Assembly: GCA_023078685.1 (NCBI GenBank)
Contig: JALGAS010000005.1
Location: forward strand, 2,666,001-2,730,000
DNA: 64,000 nt
From: Neopestalotiopsis rosae
Taxonomy: Eukaryota; Ascomycota; Sordariomycetes; Amphisphaeriales; Sporocadaceae
Direction of reading: 5' to 3'
Position 1 is the first letter of the stretch, and the number at the start of each line of letters is the position of its first letter. Positions 55,650 to 64,000 of the stretch are shown in pieces. Below the pieces are notes generated by a model. The model saw only the letters and a program-made list of their open reading frames with translations, did not search any database and was not told the origin of the DNA. Position numbers and translations under genes: made by a program.

Positions 55650-57555
55650 TCATGATATGTCGAATACAGTTTGCACTGTCTCTGATCTATCCAACATGCC
55701 AGCAATCTCGTCTTTCATCAGTCCGTGACAATAGCATTCACCGACGAGTCGGCACGAAGAGCCAACCGACCGCAAAACGAAAGGCATCTTGCCCCCAAAT
55801 AGAATGCATATGGTATCACCCTCCTTCATGATAGCTGGTCCTAACACGTAGCGACCGCATTCAGTTCGCCCAAATTTACGGTTGACAGAAGCGCCGGTGG
55901 CAGCACGAACCCACTCATGAGCATTTCCGCTTTGTGCTGTTTGACGTACCCTCTCAGTGGCAATTGAGGAGGATCCTAACGCCTCGACTATATAAGCAGT
56001 GCCATGAGCCAGCCATTCATCGCAGCTGACCTCGCTATACTGTCGCTCCTGGTGCCACGCTATCGCGATGCAACCATTGCTCAACGTCTGGGTGTATGCG
56101 AAGAGCGCGCTCTCTCCGGTCAAGTATCTCTGATTTAGATCAAAACGATCGTATTTGCAGATCTTATTCCACAAAATCTGGATGATTGGGGAATTTTGAG
56201 AACTGCCATGGCGGAAATCGCCATATTTCAGAGTTTGAGAGCAGGCCCCAAGCTTGTCAATGATAGCTCCCCGTATGCTGATGATACGATGGGACGAGTT
56301 GAATTTGACATCCGGTGCCATGTTGCTGGCTCGATGGGGGCTTGTAGGCTCAGAAAGAATATGAGACTGATAAACTCGCCAATCGGGGACCCAAGACGGC
56401 AGGCGTAGCTGTTTGTAGGTTTCTGTAGTGTTATCATTCCACTCCGGTAGTTCAATATGCTGCACTGCAGCTAGAGTGATTAGTGATGAGCAATCTCCTA
56501 GGAGAGCCCGTCGGGCAACATCTATGTAAACATCCTCGACGCTCGTTTGATAACTCGGCCTCAAATTCATAATCTCTGTATTTCTCCCTCCACAGATAGA
56601 GTAATGTCCCAGCATGGCGAATACTCTGTCTCGAGGGTCGGAAGCCTTCAGATGTCTGCCTCGATGGAGCTCATAGATGAAGCTAAAACGGTTTTCATGC
56701 CTACTTTCCCAAGCAGGCGGTACGAAGCGTTGATAGAGGTATTTTATCCGAGATGTACGAATGTTAAAGAGTTTCCTGAAATGATAAAATCGCGTTAGGC
56801 CATGACATACGCCATGAATGACGTCCCAGTCGATCTCTGCTGCACCCCAAAACATCCTTGCGGGTGTTTGGGTTCCGATCTCCTGGACAATCCAGACCCG
56901 TTCGAACTTTGGGAAGGAGATGCATGTGAGCGTCTGATACATTGTTTGGAAATAGTGGATAGAGCAAAATCTGCAAACTCACCCAAGCTACCCCCGTCAA
57001 TATTTGGAGCGGTTTCCATTCATCCGCCAAGCGCTGCGCATGATGTTGACCATGGCCGATTCGAAATTGTGCAAATCGGTCACCATCCTGGAACCCTTCG
57101 TATAGGTCCTGTAGGAGATCAAAGGCTGACTGGGCAACGCCATCATCGTCTTCTCCGAGCCACACCAGGACACGAGCGGCAGATCTATAGATAGTATGCA
57201 TGAACTGTATTTGGCCGCTCCTCTCGTTATAGTCGTCTTGGTTGATACATATTTGATCAGCCCAAAGAGTCCTCGGCTGATCAGAGAGACGAAGTCGTCT
57301 TAAAGCACCATACAGACTCGGCGAAAGCCCCAGAACACGCCCATCGCACGTTATACCATGGCTACGGGTATGGTCACTTCCCCAGGCGTACGATATAGAT
57401 TCGTAATGACACCCTTCAAGCTCTGAGACTTTCACAACCTCGATGCTTCCAGCGAGTGGGTCGTCCGATTGACCAGGATGCAGCTGAAGGACTCGAATAG
57501 ACTTATCGTTAGTAAAGGGCGTGTATTCATATCTCTCCATGACGCGACCGGCCAT
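55650..57555 (-). CDS. HET-domain protein (heterokaryon incompatibility type)
   Basis: Two minus-strand exons, 57555..56983 and 56933..55650, joined by a 49-nt GTGAGT...TCAG intron, encode 618 residues. The N-terminal third is the HET domain with its three blocks: CHYESISYAWGS, RTLWADQICINQDDYNERS with HTIYRSAARVLVWLGE, and, after the intron, FERVWIVQEIG. The C-terminal part has the pattern usual for long HET proteins, with DPRDRVFAMLGH and a LPSWVPDWR motif. HET proteins trigger cell death when unlike individuals fuse, or act in innate-like responses; many members have no tested function. The effector domain has a TIR-like fold in the family. The gene is intact and convergent with the damaged RelA/SpoT gene, 300 bases away. 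Confidence 0.9.
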
Positions 57556-58027
57556 TTTGCGCAGAAAGGTATGCAGATAGACACTCGGCCAGTCGTAGAC
57601 CGCGAGCTAGATTTTCTTGACGAGGCTCTCACTCGCGTTCAACGCATGTGTGAGGTATTCAAGGCTGACATAAGAGGCAGGAGGGGCAATGAATGCTGGG
57701 GTCTGTCGTCCATACCTCCAACGTGATTTCACTGGTAACGACACACCCGAGCAGCCCTGGTACTACCCAGCTGTGGCATCCTCGCTGGGTGTCCTGTAGT
57801 TCAATAGCATCGCAGCCACCAATGTTAAACAAAAACAGTGAGTGAAAAAAAAGAAAATGAGAAGGACGATGTCGATATTATTTTTGAGATCTTCCTCGTG
57901 AGCCTTCTATGAACCAGTTCATAAGATGATTGCCGAACATATTCTTCGTGGGTATCTGTATGTCTAATAGTACGAGTCGATGCTGCAAGTCCCAAAGAGA
58001 TTAGAAATGTGCCTTCCCTGCCTCCAA
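57556..58027. other. Intergenic, nothing recognised
   Basis: About 470 bases hold the HET gene promoter and the 3' end of the hydrolase gene. An A-rich run is at 57846-57858. Confidence 0.45.
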
Positions 58028-59140
58028 TTATGCGCTGTGAACGAAATCCTTGATCGCCGCCACAATCTGCTTTGCGCTGTCCACAAATCCCATGATTTCA
58101 CCGACCAAGAAAATGTCGTGCAAGGCGGCATCGACAGTGTCGGAGACGACCTTGTTTCCTTCAACCTGCTTCATTTGTTCGGCCCATTGTTGTACGGCAT
58201 CGTGGAAAATTTCTGCAGTACCGACGGTGGCGTAGATGGGCACAGAAGTCGCAAAGGGGTTGCCCAGGGGTGTGATGTATTTGTTTGAGGGGGGCAGGTC
58301 TCCGGCATATGTGTGTGCACCCCAGCTGAGGAGCGACTTGGGCAGGAAGTCCTGGTTGTAGTTGTTCAACTTTGACGTCTCGTAGTCGAACGGCGCAACC
58401 CAAGGCGAAACGACGGCCACGCATTTTGGCAGGCCAATGTTCAACTGGGTTCCGAACTCCTCAATATAACGCAACAGGGCAGTCATGAGGTTACCGCCGG
58501 CGCTGTCACCACAGAGAACAATGTTCTTCGACGGGATGCCGAGCTCGCGGGTAAGGTATAGGTAGCCGGTCACGGCATCTTGAAGTGCAGCCGGGAACGG
58601 GTTCTGGCCAGCCCATCCGGACAAGCGGTACTGCAGGGAGAAGACCATGTCGGCGGCTCCGCCCTCGATCAAGTTGTTTCCGGCAAAATCGGCCAGACCG
58701 TCCCTCCCATCTCCGATGACGAAAGCTCCTCCGTGAGCAAAGTAGACAACTGTCTTTGAAGTAAAGTCCGATTTGGCATCGGGGAGGGCCGGATACCACT
58801 TTCCGCCAATGGCTTCTGGCTTTACTGGGGATTCCAGAGGACCAGTGTAGTTGCTCGAAGGCGAAGGCTCAATGACCTTGAAGCGCTCGCCGTCCTTGCC
58901 AGGCTTCAAGGTGAGTGTCTGTGTAATGCCGATGCGCGACTGGAAGTCGAACAATGCGTGGGCAACCCGGGACATCAAAGCCTGCTTCGCGGTCCATTTG
59001 GGATGCGGCCTCAAGGGTCGCAAAAAGGCGACCACAAACCACAGCGGCAGACGAACAACCACAGTTCCGGCGTATGCCAACTGAAACAGAAGCCTCAAGG
59101 GCTGGTAAGAAATCACTGGGTGACCTGCTGGGCCTGCCAT
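58028..59140 (-). CDS. Alpha/beta hydrolase, hormone-sensitive lipase family
   Basis: This intronless gene encodes 370 residues from the ATG at 59140; the frame is open further upstream but without an ATG. A hydrophobic N-terminal segment (FQLAYAGTVVVRLPLWFVVAFL, about 18-40) may anchor it in the ER membrane. The oxyanion motif HGGAF follows VVYFA. The nucleophile serine is in LCGDSAGGNL, and the acid and base are probably in TVGTAEIFHD and ALHDIF. This is the layout of the HSL family of esterases, lipases and carboxylesterases. Members act on steryl or xenobiotic esters and some are found in secondary-metabolite clusters, but no such cluster is visible here. A TATA-like box lies about 100 bases upstream. 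Confidence 0.9.
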   Translation of the reverse strand: MAGPAGHPVISYQPLRLLFQLAYAGTVVVRLPLWFVVAFLRPLRPHPKWTAKQALMSRVAHALFDFQSRIGITQTLTLKPGKDGERFKVIEPSPSSNYTGPLESPVKPEAIGGKWYPALPDAKSDFTSKTVVYFAHGGAFVIGDGRDGLADFAGNNLIEGGAADMVFSLQYRLSGWAGQNPFPAALQDAVTGYLYLTRELGIPSKNIVLCGDSAGGNLMTALLRYIEEFGTQLNIGLPKCVAVVSPWVAPFDYETSKLNNYNQDFLPKSLLSWGAHTYAGDLPPSNKYITPLGNPFATSVPIYATVGTAEIFHDAVQQWAEQMKQVEGNKVVSDTVDAALHDIFLVGEIMGFVDSAKQIVAAIKDFVHSA

Positions 59141-60452
59141 GTTGCAGTATCGTGTGGAGATCGATTGTATCAAGAGAAAGTCTATCGTGATCAATATGGA
59201 CGATCAGGTCGGAATACTGACTGACTTGAAACAGACATATATATAAACCTGCATGTACGAAGTATCTAACTATTTTCCCTTGTCACAAAAACCGTTGAGT
59301 GCATGGCAAGTCCCCGGCGCCGCGCCGAGCTACGTGTCACACCAGACACGTGGATAACCGTTTATATTTGCCCGGTGACCCTGGTCCATGTCGTCGAGGC
59401 TGTCGAGTCGAGCAAATGGCAAGCAGTTCCTGGCTCCGCACTCTCCGCTGCAGCGATGCGGGCGAGCGGGCACAGGTGCGGGATTCTGGATACCGCGACA
59501 GTGAGCCTCGTGAGCTAACATTCGGGGTCCTCCCTGTTTTTGTCCACTTTGCAAAATCACCATGAAATCACGATGGGCAAATTTTTGTGCGTACCGTGAA
59601 TTTGCGCGGGTGGATGTATCCGCGCATCTTGACCAGAAGCAGGTCTATATAACAGTGATGACCGCTCGGGTTCAGACTATATAGAGGCCCGTCCCTCGAC
59701 TTGGACCGGGATCGGGAAACTACCGCGGGGCCTAAGCCAGTGAGAATCCAGCGTTTCACTACCCTGCCCTTCCAATATCTTTCTACGTTGGTGTAAGTCG
59801 CTGCAGATCGAACGGCAAACTCCGCCAATACACCCTATCATATATGATATGATAAGCATGTATTATATAATCTTCAGCTCTTCAGCTGGGTGCTTCCTTG
59901 CCGTCTGATGGCGCACTTATAGGGGCAAACTGGAGTGCAATGGAGTGCAATGGAGGATGGGCTATAGTAACGGTGACTGACAGTCAACTGAACGGAAGGA
60001 CCGAGCCCTCGTTAGCGTAAACTCTATTTGGGTGCGACCGGAGATGAAAAACCGCGTCTCCTAACTGCTGGGTACCACAGCTACGCAAACTCCCACAGGC
60101 GGCGAGAGCACAGCTGAGCCTAGATTAAGCGATGGCTAGTTGCGAGATCGTGATCGAGTCAGTACCTATCCAGGGCACTAACCTACCTGACTTGCAACCT
60201 TGCCGAAAGACAAAAATACTATATGCTGCCTGCTGAAGTCAGCAGGATCTATACTCTATTCCTTGTTTCCTGGTTTTTCGTGTTTTATATTTCAACCCTT
60301 TCGCCTACCCATAATTTCACTTACACTCACTTATCAGAGTGAATTTCTGGACGCCTGAAAATCCAGCGGCTCATCGTTCGGAGCTGGACTAGGGACGCTT
60401 CTGCCGACAACACCGGCTATCGACAACAACTGGAAGAGCGACCTTGGCGACC
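59141..60452. other. Divergent intergenic region
   Basis: This 1.3-kb spacer holds the promoters of the hydrolase and the rhodopsin-domain gene. TGGAGTGCAA is repeated in tandem 2.4 times at 59931..59954, and a TATCATATATGATA palindrome lies near 59836-59849. Confidence 0.5.
59237..59247 (-). promoter_or_regulatory. TATA-like box for the alpha/beta hydrolase gene
   Basis: The minus strand reads TTTATATATATG about 100 bases before the start codon at 59140, a fitting distance for a fungal TATA box. Confidence 0.4.
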
Positions 60453-61801
60453 ATGTCTTCTTCGGAATCGGACTCGACGGTGGACTATTCCAATAATGGC
60501 CCAGGAGCCTTGATTGGCTGTGCGATTTTGGGTTTTATCACGACGGTAATTGTGGGTTGCAGGTTCTGGGCAAGGCGACTGGTCTCGACAACTTGGGGAA
60601 TCGACGACTACTTGACAGTGGCGGCGCTGGTGGCACATCATGCGGTTTTAATATCCTTTGGAGTAATGATTGTAAATGGAGGTCTTGGCAGAGATATTGC
60701 AGTTGTTGCGACGGTTCCAGGCGCCGTAACGGCCTTGTACAAGGTAAGCAGTTATTAACAACTTTCTGTCTTTATAGGAACTTGTTGCCAACTCAAATTA
60801 TGTCTAGTCACTTTTTGCGGCGGAACTTTCCTATGGCATGAGCTCGTCTCTGGCTAAGCTCTCTCTACTTGCCTTTTACAACCGCGTCTTCCCGACTCAA
60901 CGAGTACGAATCAGCTGTATCATTCTCGGATCTACCTGCATCTTGTGGACAGTCGCCATTCAAATCACCAATGTGCTTCAATGTCGACCTTTGAGAGCTT
61001 TCTGGGACCCAGTGCTACAAGCCTCGCCCACCACAAAATGTATCGACACGATCCTCTTCTTCCTAGGCAACTCGATTGTCAATTGTGTGATTGATCTGGT
61101 CACCCTGGCTCTCCCCATTCAGGAAATCATGAAACTTCACACAACACAGAAGAAGAAGATGGGTATTGCTGGTGTATTCCTTCTCGGTAGCATGTAAGTT
61201 TTATTGTACATATGGACAGTGGTCTGTTACTAACGAAACACAGCGCGTTTGCGGCCAGTCTCGTCCGTACAATCTTCACGGCTACCATGTACAATGAGGG
61301 CACCACAAACTTTACGAGTATGTCATCCTTGACAAGCAATATCTGAGGCAGGAGCAACATAACTAATACAAATTGACAGAGCAATTCGTCGTTTCTGGTG
61401 TGGCAACTGTGGTCGAAGTCTACGTGGGCATCATCAGTGGTTGCCTTCCCATCATGGTTCCGGTATACAAACGTATTCGCTATGGCAACGCACTTAAGTC
61501 AACTACGCGCACAGGTTCCGAAGGATACTACTTGAGCAATAGCGGCAACGCCTTGGCAAAGAGCAACAATGCGCGATCCAAGACGAGCCGATCGAGAGGC
61601 GAGGGCCCGTTTGAGAGACTCGACACGAACAAGGACGACTTTGCATCGAGCGAGTTCTCGAGCGACCGTCACATTATGGTTTCGAGCGCTGCAGTACGAC
61701 ACGGAGATGCGGATCAGAAGAGCGACGACAGCATACCACTTGAAGGAATTGTTGTACGATCAGACGTTCAGTGGAAGGTTTCATCAAAGTCTCATGCATA
61801 G
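60453..61801 (+). CDS. Seven-helix PTH11-like protein with fungal rhodopsin domain
   Basis: Four exons, 60453..60743, 60808..61193, 61244..61317 and 61380..61801, encode 390 residues. The acceptor at 60807 was chosen because an earlier one (after TTTATAG) leads to a stop, while this one joins ALYK to SLFAAELSYGMSSSLAKLSLLAFYNRVF, the usual helix 3 of the family. Helix 1 follows a short N-terminus (ALIGCAILGFITTVIVGCRFWAR) and the WGIDDYLTVAAL motif precedes helix 2. Conserved cysteines appear in NVLQCRPLRAFWDP and TTKCIDT. Helices 5-7 end with GIISGCLPIMVPVYKR, and a long Ser/Lys/Asp-rich tail faces the cytosol. Such PTH11-like proteins may sense surface or nutrient cues, but most lack tested ligands. 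It has no CFEM domain. Confidence 0.88.
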
Positions 61802-63646
61802 ATTTGGGAAATATGGAGTTGTCAGAAAGGCAACACATGGTCATGTTACGACACTCGATTGCATATTAGCGAAAGCGTACACGAAAAAAGCACCCTCAGT
61901 GCTACTACATTGATTTCCAGATTTACACAGATCACACCTCTCCTGTCTTTCCCATGCAGATCAGGCAATTTCATGGAAATTCCCATGAATTTGTGAACTC
62001 GGCCGGGATTTCCGCATCTCCCGCATATCCTCCGATCGGAGTTTTCTTGGTCAACCAGGTAGCGGAGATCTGCGACTGACCTGCGACCTGGACCACGAGC
62101 TGGAATCTCTTTCGAGATTTTCTAGTGTCGCCTGAGGAGAATAGTTATCCGCAACCAATGGCTCGCTATCTTCAAAAACCCTGGCCCGGGAGGAAATCCC
62201 GAGCAAGGTGATGCCTGTGCCAAAACCCAACACCCCGGTCAGGCTAACCACAGTTCAGGATTACCGGCCTGGGTCTGCGAGGGCTGCATTAGTATACGCG
62301 AGTCATGATTATGGGCTGACGCTGGCAGTCAGCCCCACCATAAGTAATCAACTATCGACTACCAGCTACCCCATTCCTGAACGCCCATTACCAGCCATGG
62401 CGGGCATTGTTCTGGTCGGAGTGGTAGATATGATATTAATACCGATTTTCAACTGAGACTATTTGCGGCGCAAACTTCATATGGAACGATTATTCAGAAC
62501 ATTGAAGTGATTCTCATTGACGACGGAATAATACTTGGGCTCAAACCTTCCATCATATGATGAACAGCCAAAACAGCCTAATCAACCCAAAAGTGGCGTT
62601 TCTCGGGTCGACTGCCGACCACCCGCTCACTTTGTCATGAACCTAGCGCACTGCATACGATCGACAAAGCAGCAAGCAAGAGCGCCTAAAGCTGCCAAAC
62701 AGGCAAAGCAGGAAAAAGCAGAGGCTGCCATGGCACAAGGCTTGGTGCAAGTTACAGGATGAAAGTGTAGGGCCTAGGGGGTAATCACCATGCCAAAGCA
62801 TGCCTAGCGAGCGGGAGTTTGTGCGAAATGCCCTGCAACGGCACAATAAACTTTCTTTTTCAGGTGCTACCAAGGGAAACTAGATGGTTTTCGGGCAGCA
62901 AGACTTTCAGGTAGGGCTGCGCCGAGAGTAAGCGTGAGGTGGTTCGTGCCATTTGAACACGAGACGCGAAATGTTCAACAAGCAATATAGATTACCTATC
63001 AGCTGTACTATGTATGCTTTTAAGGATAGTCTTGCGAGCTGCTGGTTTGGCATTACATATGGTGATTTGGTTTCTTTGTTAATTCCAGTTGCTCGGGTCG
63101 AGAACCGGTGCTCCTGAAAGAGAGAGATTCTTGGCGAAACTTCTTGGCAGGGCTTACCGTTGTTGCTGACTCGGAGAATTGAAAAAAGTGATTGACACAA
63201 CTATTTGGGATCATCATAGTGGCCGCTGCGGGAGCTCAACTTTAATTCCATAGCCGTCCCGAAGTGAAAAGTCTCATCTCGCCTACTTCTCTTGGCCCAA
63301 CTCAAAAGATTCATACGTACAGTCTCTCACTGCATCACCTCGACACGCGGTACTGAGATTGGCCCGTGTAAAGCAGGTCAATGACTGGCGCTTTCGATAT
63401 CACAAAAGGGTGAAAGTACATGACTATACTGTCACATCTCAATTCGGAATATTTGTTCCACTCTGCAAGTTGTCAATATTTGGTCTTCTTTACATTCTAT
63501 TGGTTCTTTTGGGCCAATATTGAACTGATATCAGAAGAGCAATGCTACTAGCTCTGGTATACTATTTGCAGACATTCAATGACTCCAACCCCTGCCGCAG
63601 GGCTGAAATGCAAGATCGAGTCATTGCATCCCAATAAGGCGAGATT
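61802..63646. other. Intergenic, nothing recognised beyond a hairpin
   Basis: This 1.85-kb gap holds no gene I can support. A minus-strand frame at 62051..62251 has a hydrophobic start but no recognisable family. Confidence 0.45.
62313..62335. repeat. Perfect 8-bp hairpin
   Basis: GGGCTGAC (62313..62320) and GTCAGCCC (62328..62335) are perfect reverse complements around a 7-base loop. It could be a binding site or chance. Confidence 0.5.
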
Positions 63647-64000
63647 CTAGATTGCATCACCTGCTTGATCCTCCTCTCGGAAGCCAATGTCATCACCTTC
63701 CGGCTTGCCCCAGGCACCGCCTCCAGGCGTGTTGATCTGCATCCTCTCCCCAGGGTTTAGACTGACGACGGCCTTGCCACCCAGATTGATTCGTTCAAAG
63801 CCGGTACCCTCCTGATTCCACTTGAAGACATAGTTCTGGCCCCTGTGTCCAGCCTCGCCGCCCTCCATGCCATAGGGGCGGTAGACCCTGCGGTCCGAGA
63901 GGATGCTGAACTTGAGGGGGATGCGCGCCTCAATCTCCCGCGTCACACCGTCGCCGCCCCTCCACCGCCCCCGGCCCCCGCTGCCGCGGCGCACGGCGTA
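63647..64000 (-). CDS. OXP1: 5-oxoprolinase, C-terminal end (gene continues past window)
   Basis: The last 117 codons of a minus-strand gene enter the window from its right edge and end at 63647. The visible part reads YAVRRGSGGRGRWRGGDG, then EARIPLKFSILSDRR, YRPYGMEGGEAGHRG and INTPGGGAWG. These are the final blocks of the hydantoinase-B-like domain in ATP-dependent 5-oxoprolinases. The enzyme opens 5-oxoproline to glutamate with ATP in the gamma-glutamyl cycle and is normally about 1300 residues, so most of it lies outside. A separate hydantoinase B subunit is possible, but fungal genes are usually the fused form. Confidence 0.9.
   Translation of the reverse strand, partial: YAVRRGSGGRGRWRGGDGVTREIEARIPLKFSILSDRRVYRPYGMEGGEAGHRGQNYVFKWNQEGTGFERINLGGKAVVSLNPGERMQINTPGGGAWGKPEGDDIGFREEDQAGDAI

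Noticed and set aside
62051..62251. Minus-strand 66-codon frame with a hydrophobic start
   Set aside because: It has no ATG start, no neighbouring exon that fits, and no recognisable family.

Overview
The window is nuclear DNA of a filamentous ascomycete, most likely a Sordariomycete and plausibly of the order Hypocreales. Short GT-AG introns (46 to about 290 nt) interrupt most genes. Housekeeping proteins typical of Pezizomycotina (UBC9, porin, ATG7, OMA1, dCMP deaminase) lie beside fungus-only families (HET, 2EXR, DUF6594, PTH11-like rhodopsin domain, fungal RelA/SpoT). Exon models come from splice-site reading plus reading-frame and protein-motif continuity; no database was searched. I saw no tRNA, rRNA, CRISPR array or intact transposon.

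Layout. 1-4971: divergent choline oxidase and betaine aldehyde dehydrogenase, a likely choline-to-glycine-betaine module. 5993-9680: a GH5 glucosidase of the ergosteryl-glucosidase/glucocerebrosidase type, then a small serine-rich membrane protein. 10740-18796: a Rad5/Uls1-like SNF2 ATPase with RING and two MYND-like fingers, a four-helix membrane protein and an FAD oxidase. 19787-28113: a housekeeping block of UBC9 (SUMO E2), asparagine synthetase, mitochondrial porin and a mitochondrial-type J protein. 28114-34489: an accessory-looking stretch with a DUF6594 membrane protein, a 2EXR protein, a small nuclease-fold-like protein with a decayed partial copy behind it, a dispersed repeat family and a T20 tract. 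34490-46401: OMA1, a soluble cytochrome b5, a 63-residue membrane miniprotein with a CT-rich promoter and probable 5' UTR intron, dCMP deaminase and ATG7. 48207-52479: an SV2-like MFS transporter with a 13-nt microexon, a membrane J protein and a four-exon gene for a 57-residue protein. 53242-57555: a frame-disrupted RelA/SpoT-domain gene convergent with an intact HET-domain gene. 58028-64000: an alpha/beta hydrolase, a seven-helix rhodopsin-domain protein and the 3' end of a 5-oxoprolinase.

Functional threads. Proteostasis and mitochondrial quality control are well represented (UBC9, SNF2-RING, OMA1, porin, two J proteins, ATG7), but each gene has its own promoter and I see no operon-like logic. 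The two places most worth a second look are the RelA/SpoT-HET pair (53-57.6 kb) and the small nuclease-like gene with its decayed repeats (32.9-34.1 kb). Several very small multi-exon genes (57, 63 and 84 residues) are easy for gene finders to miss.
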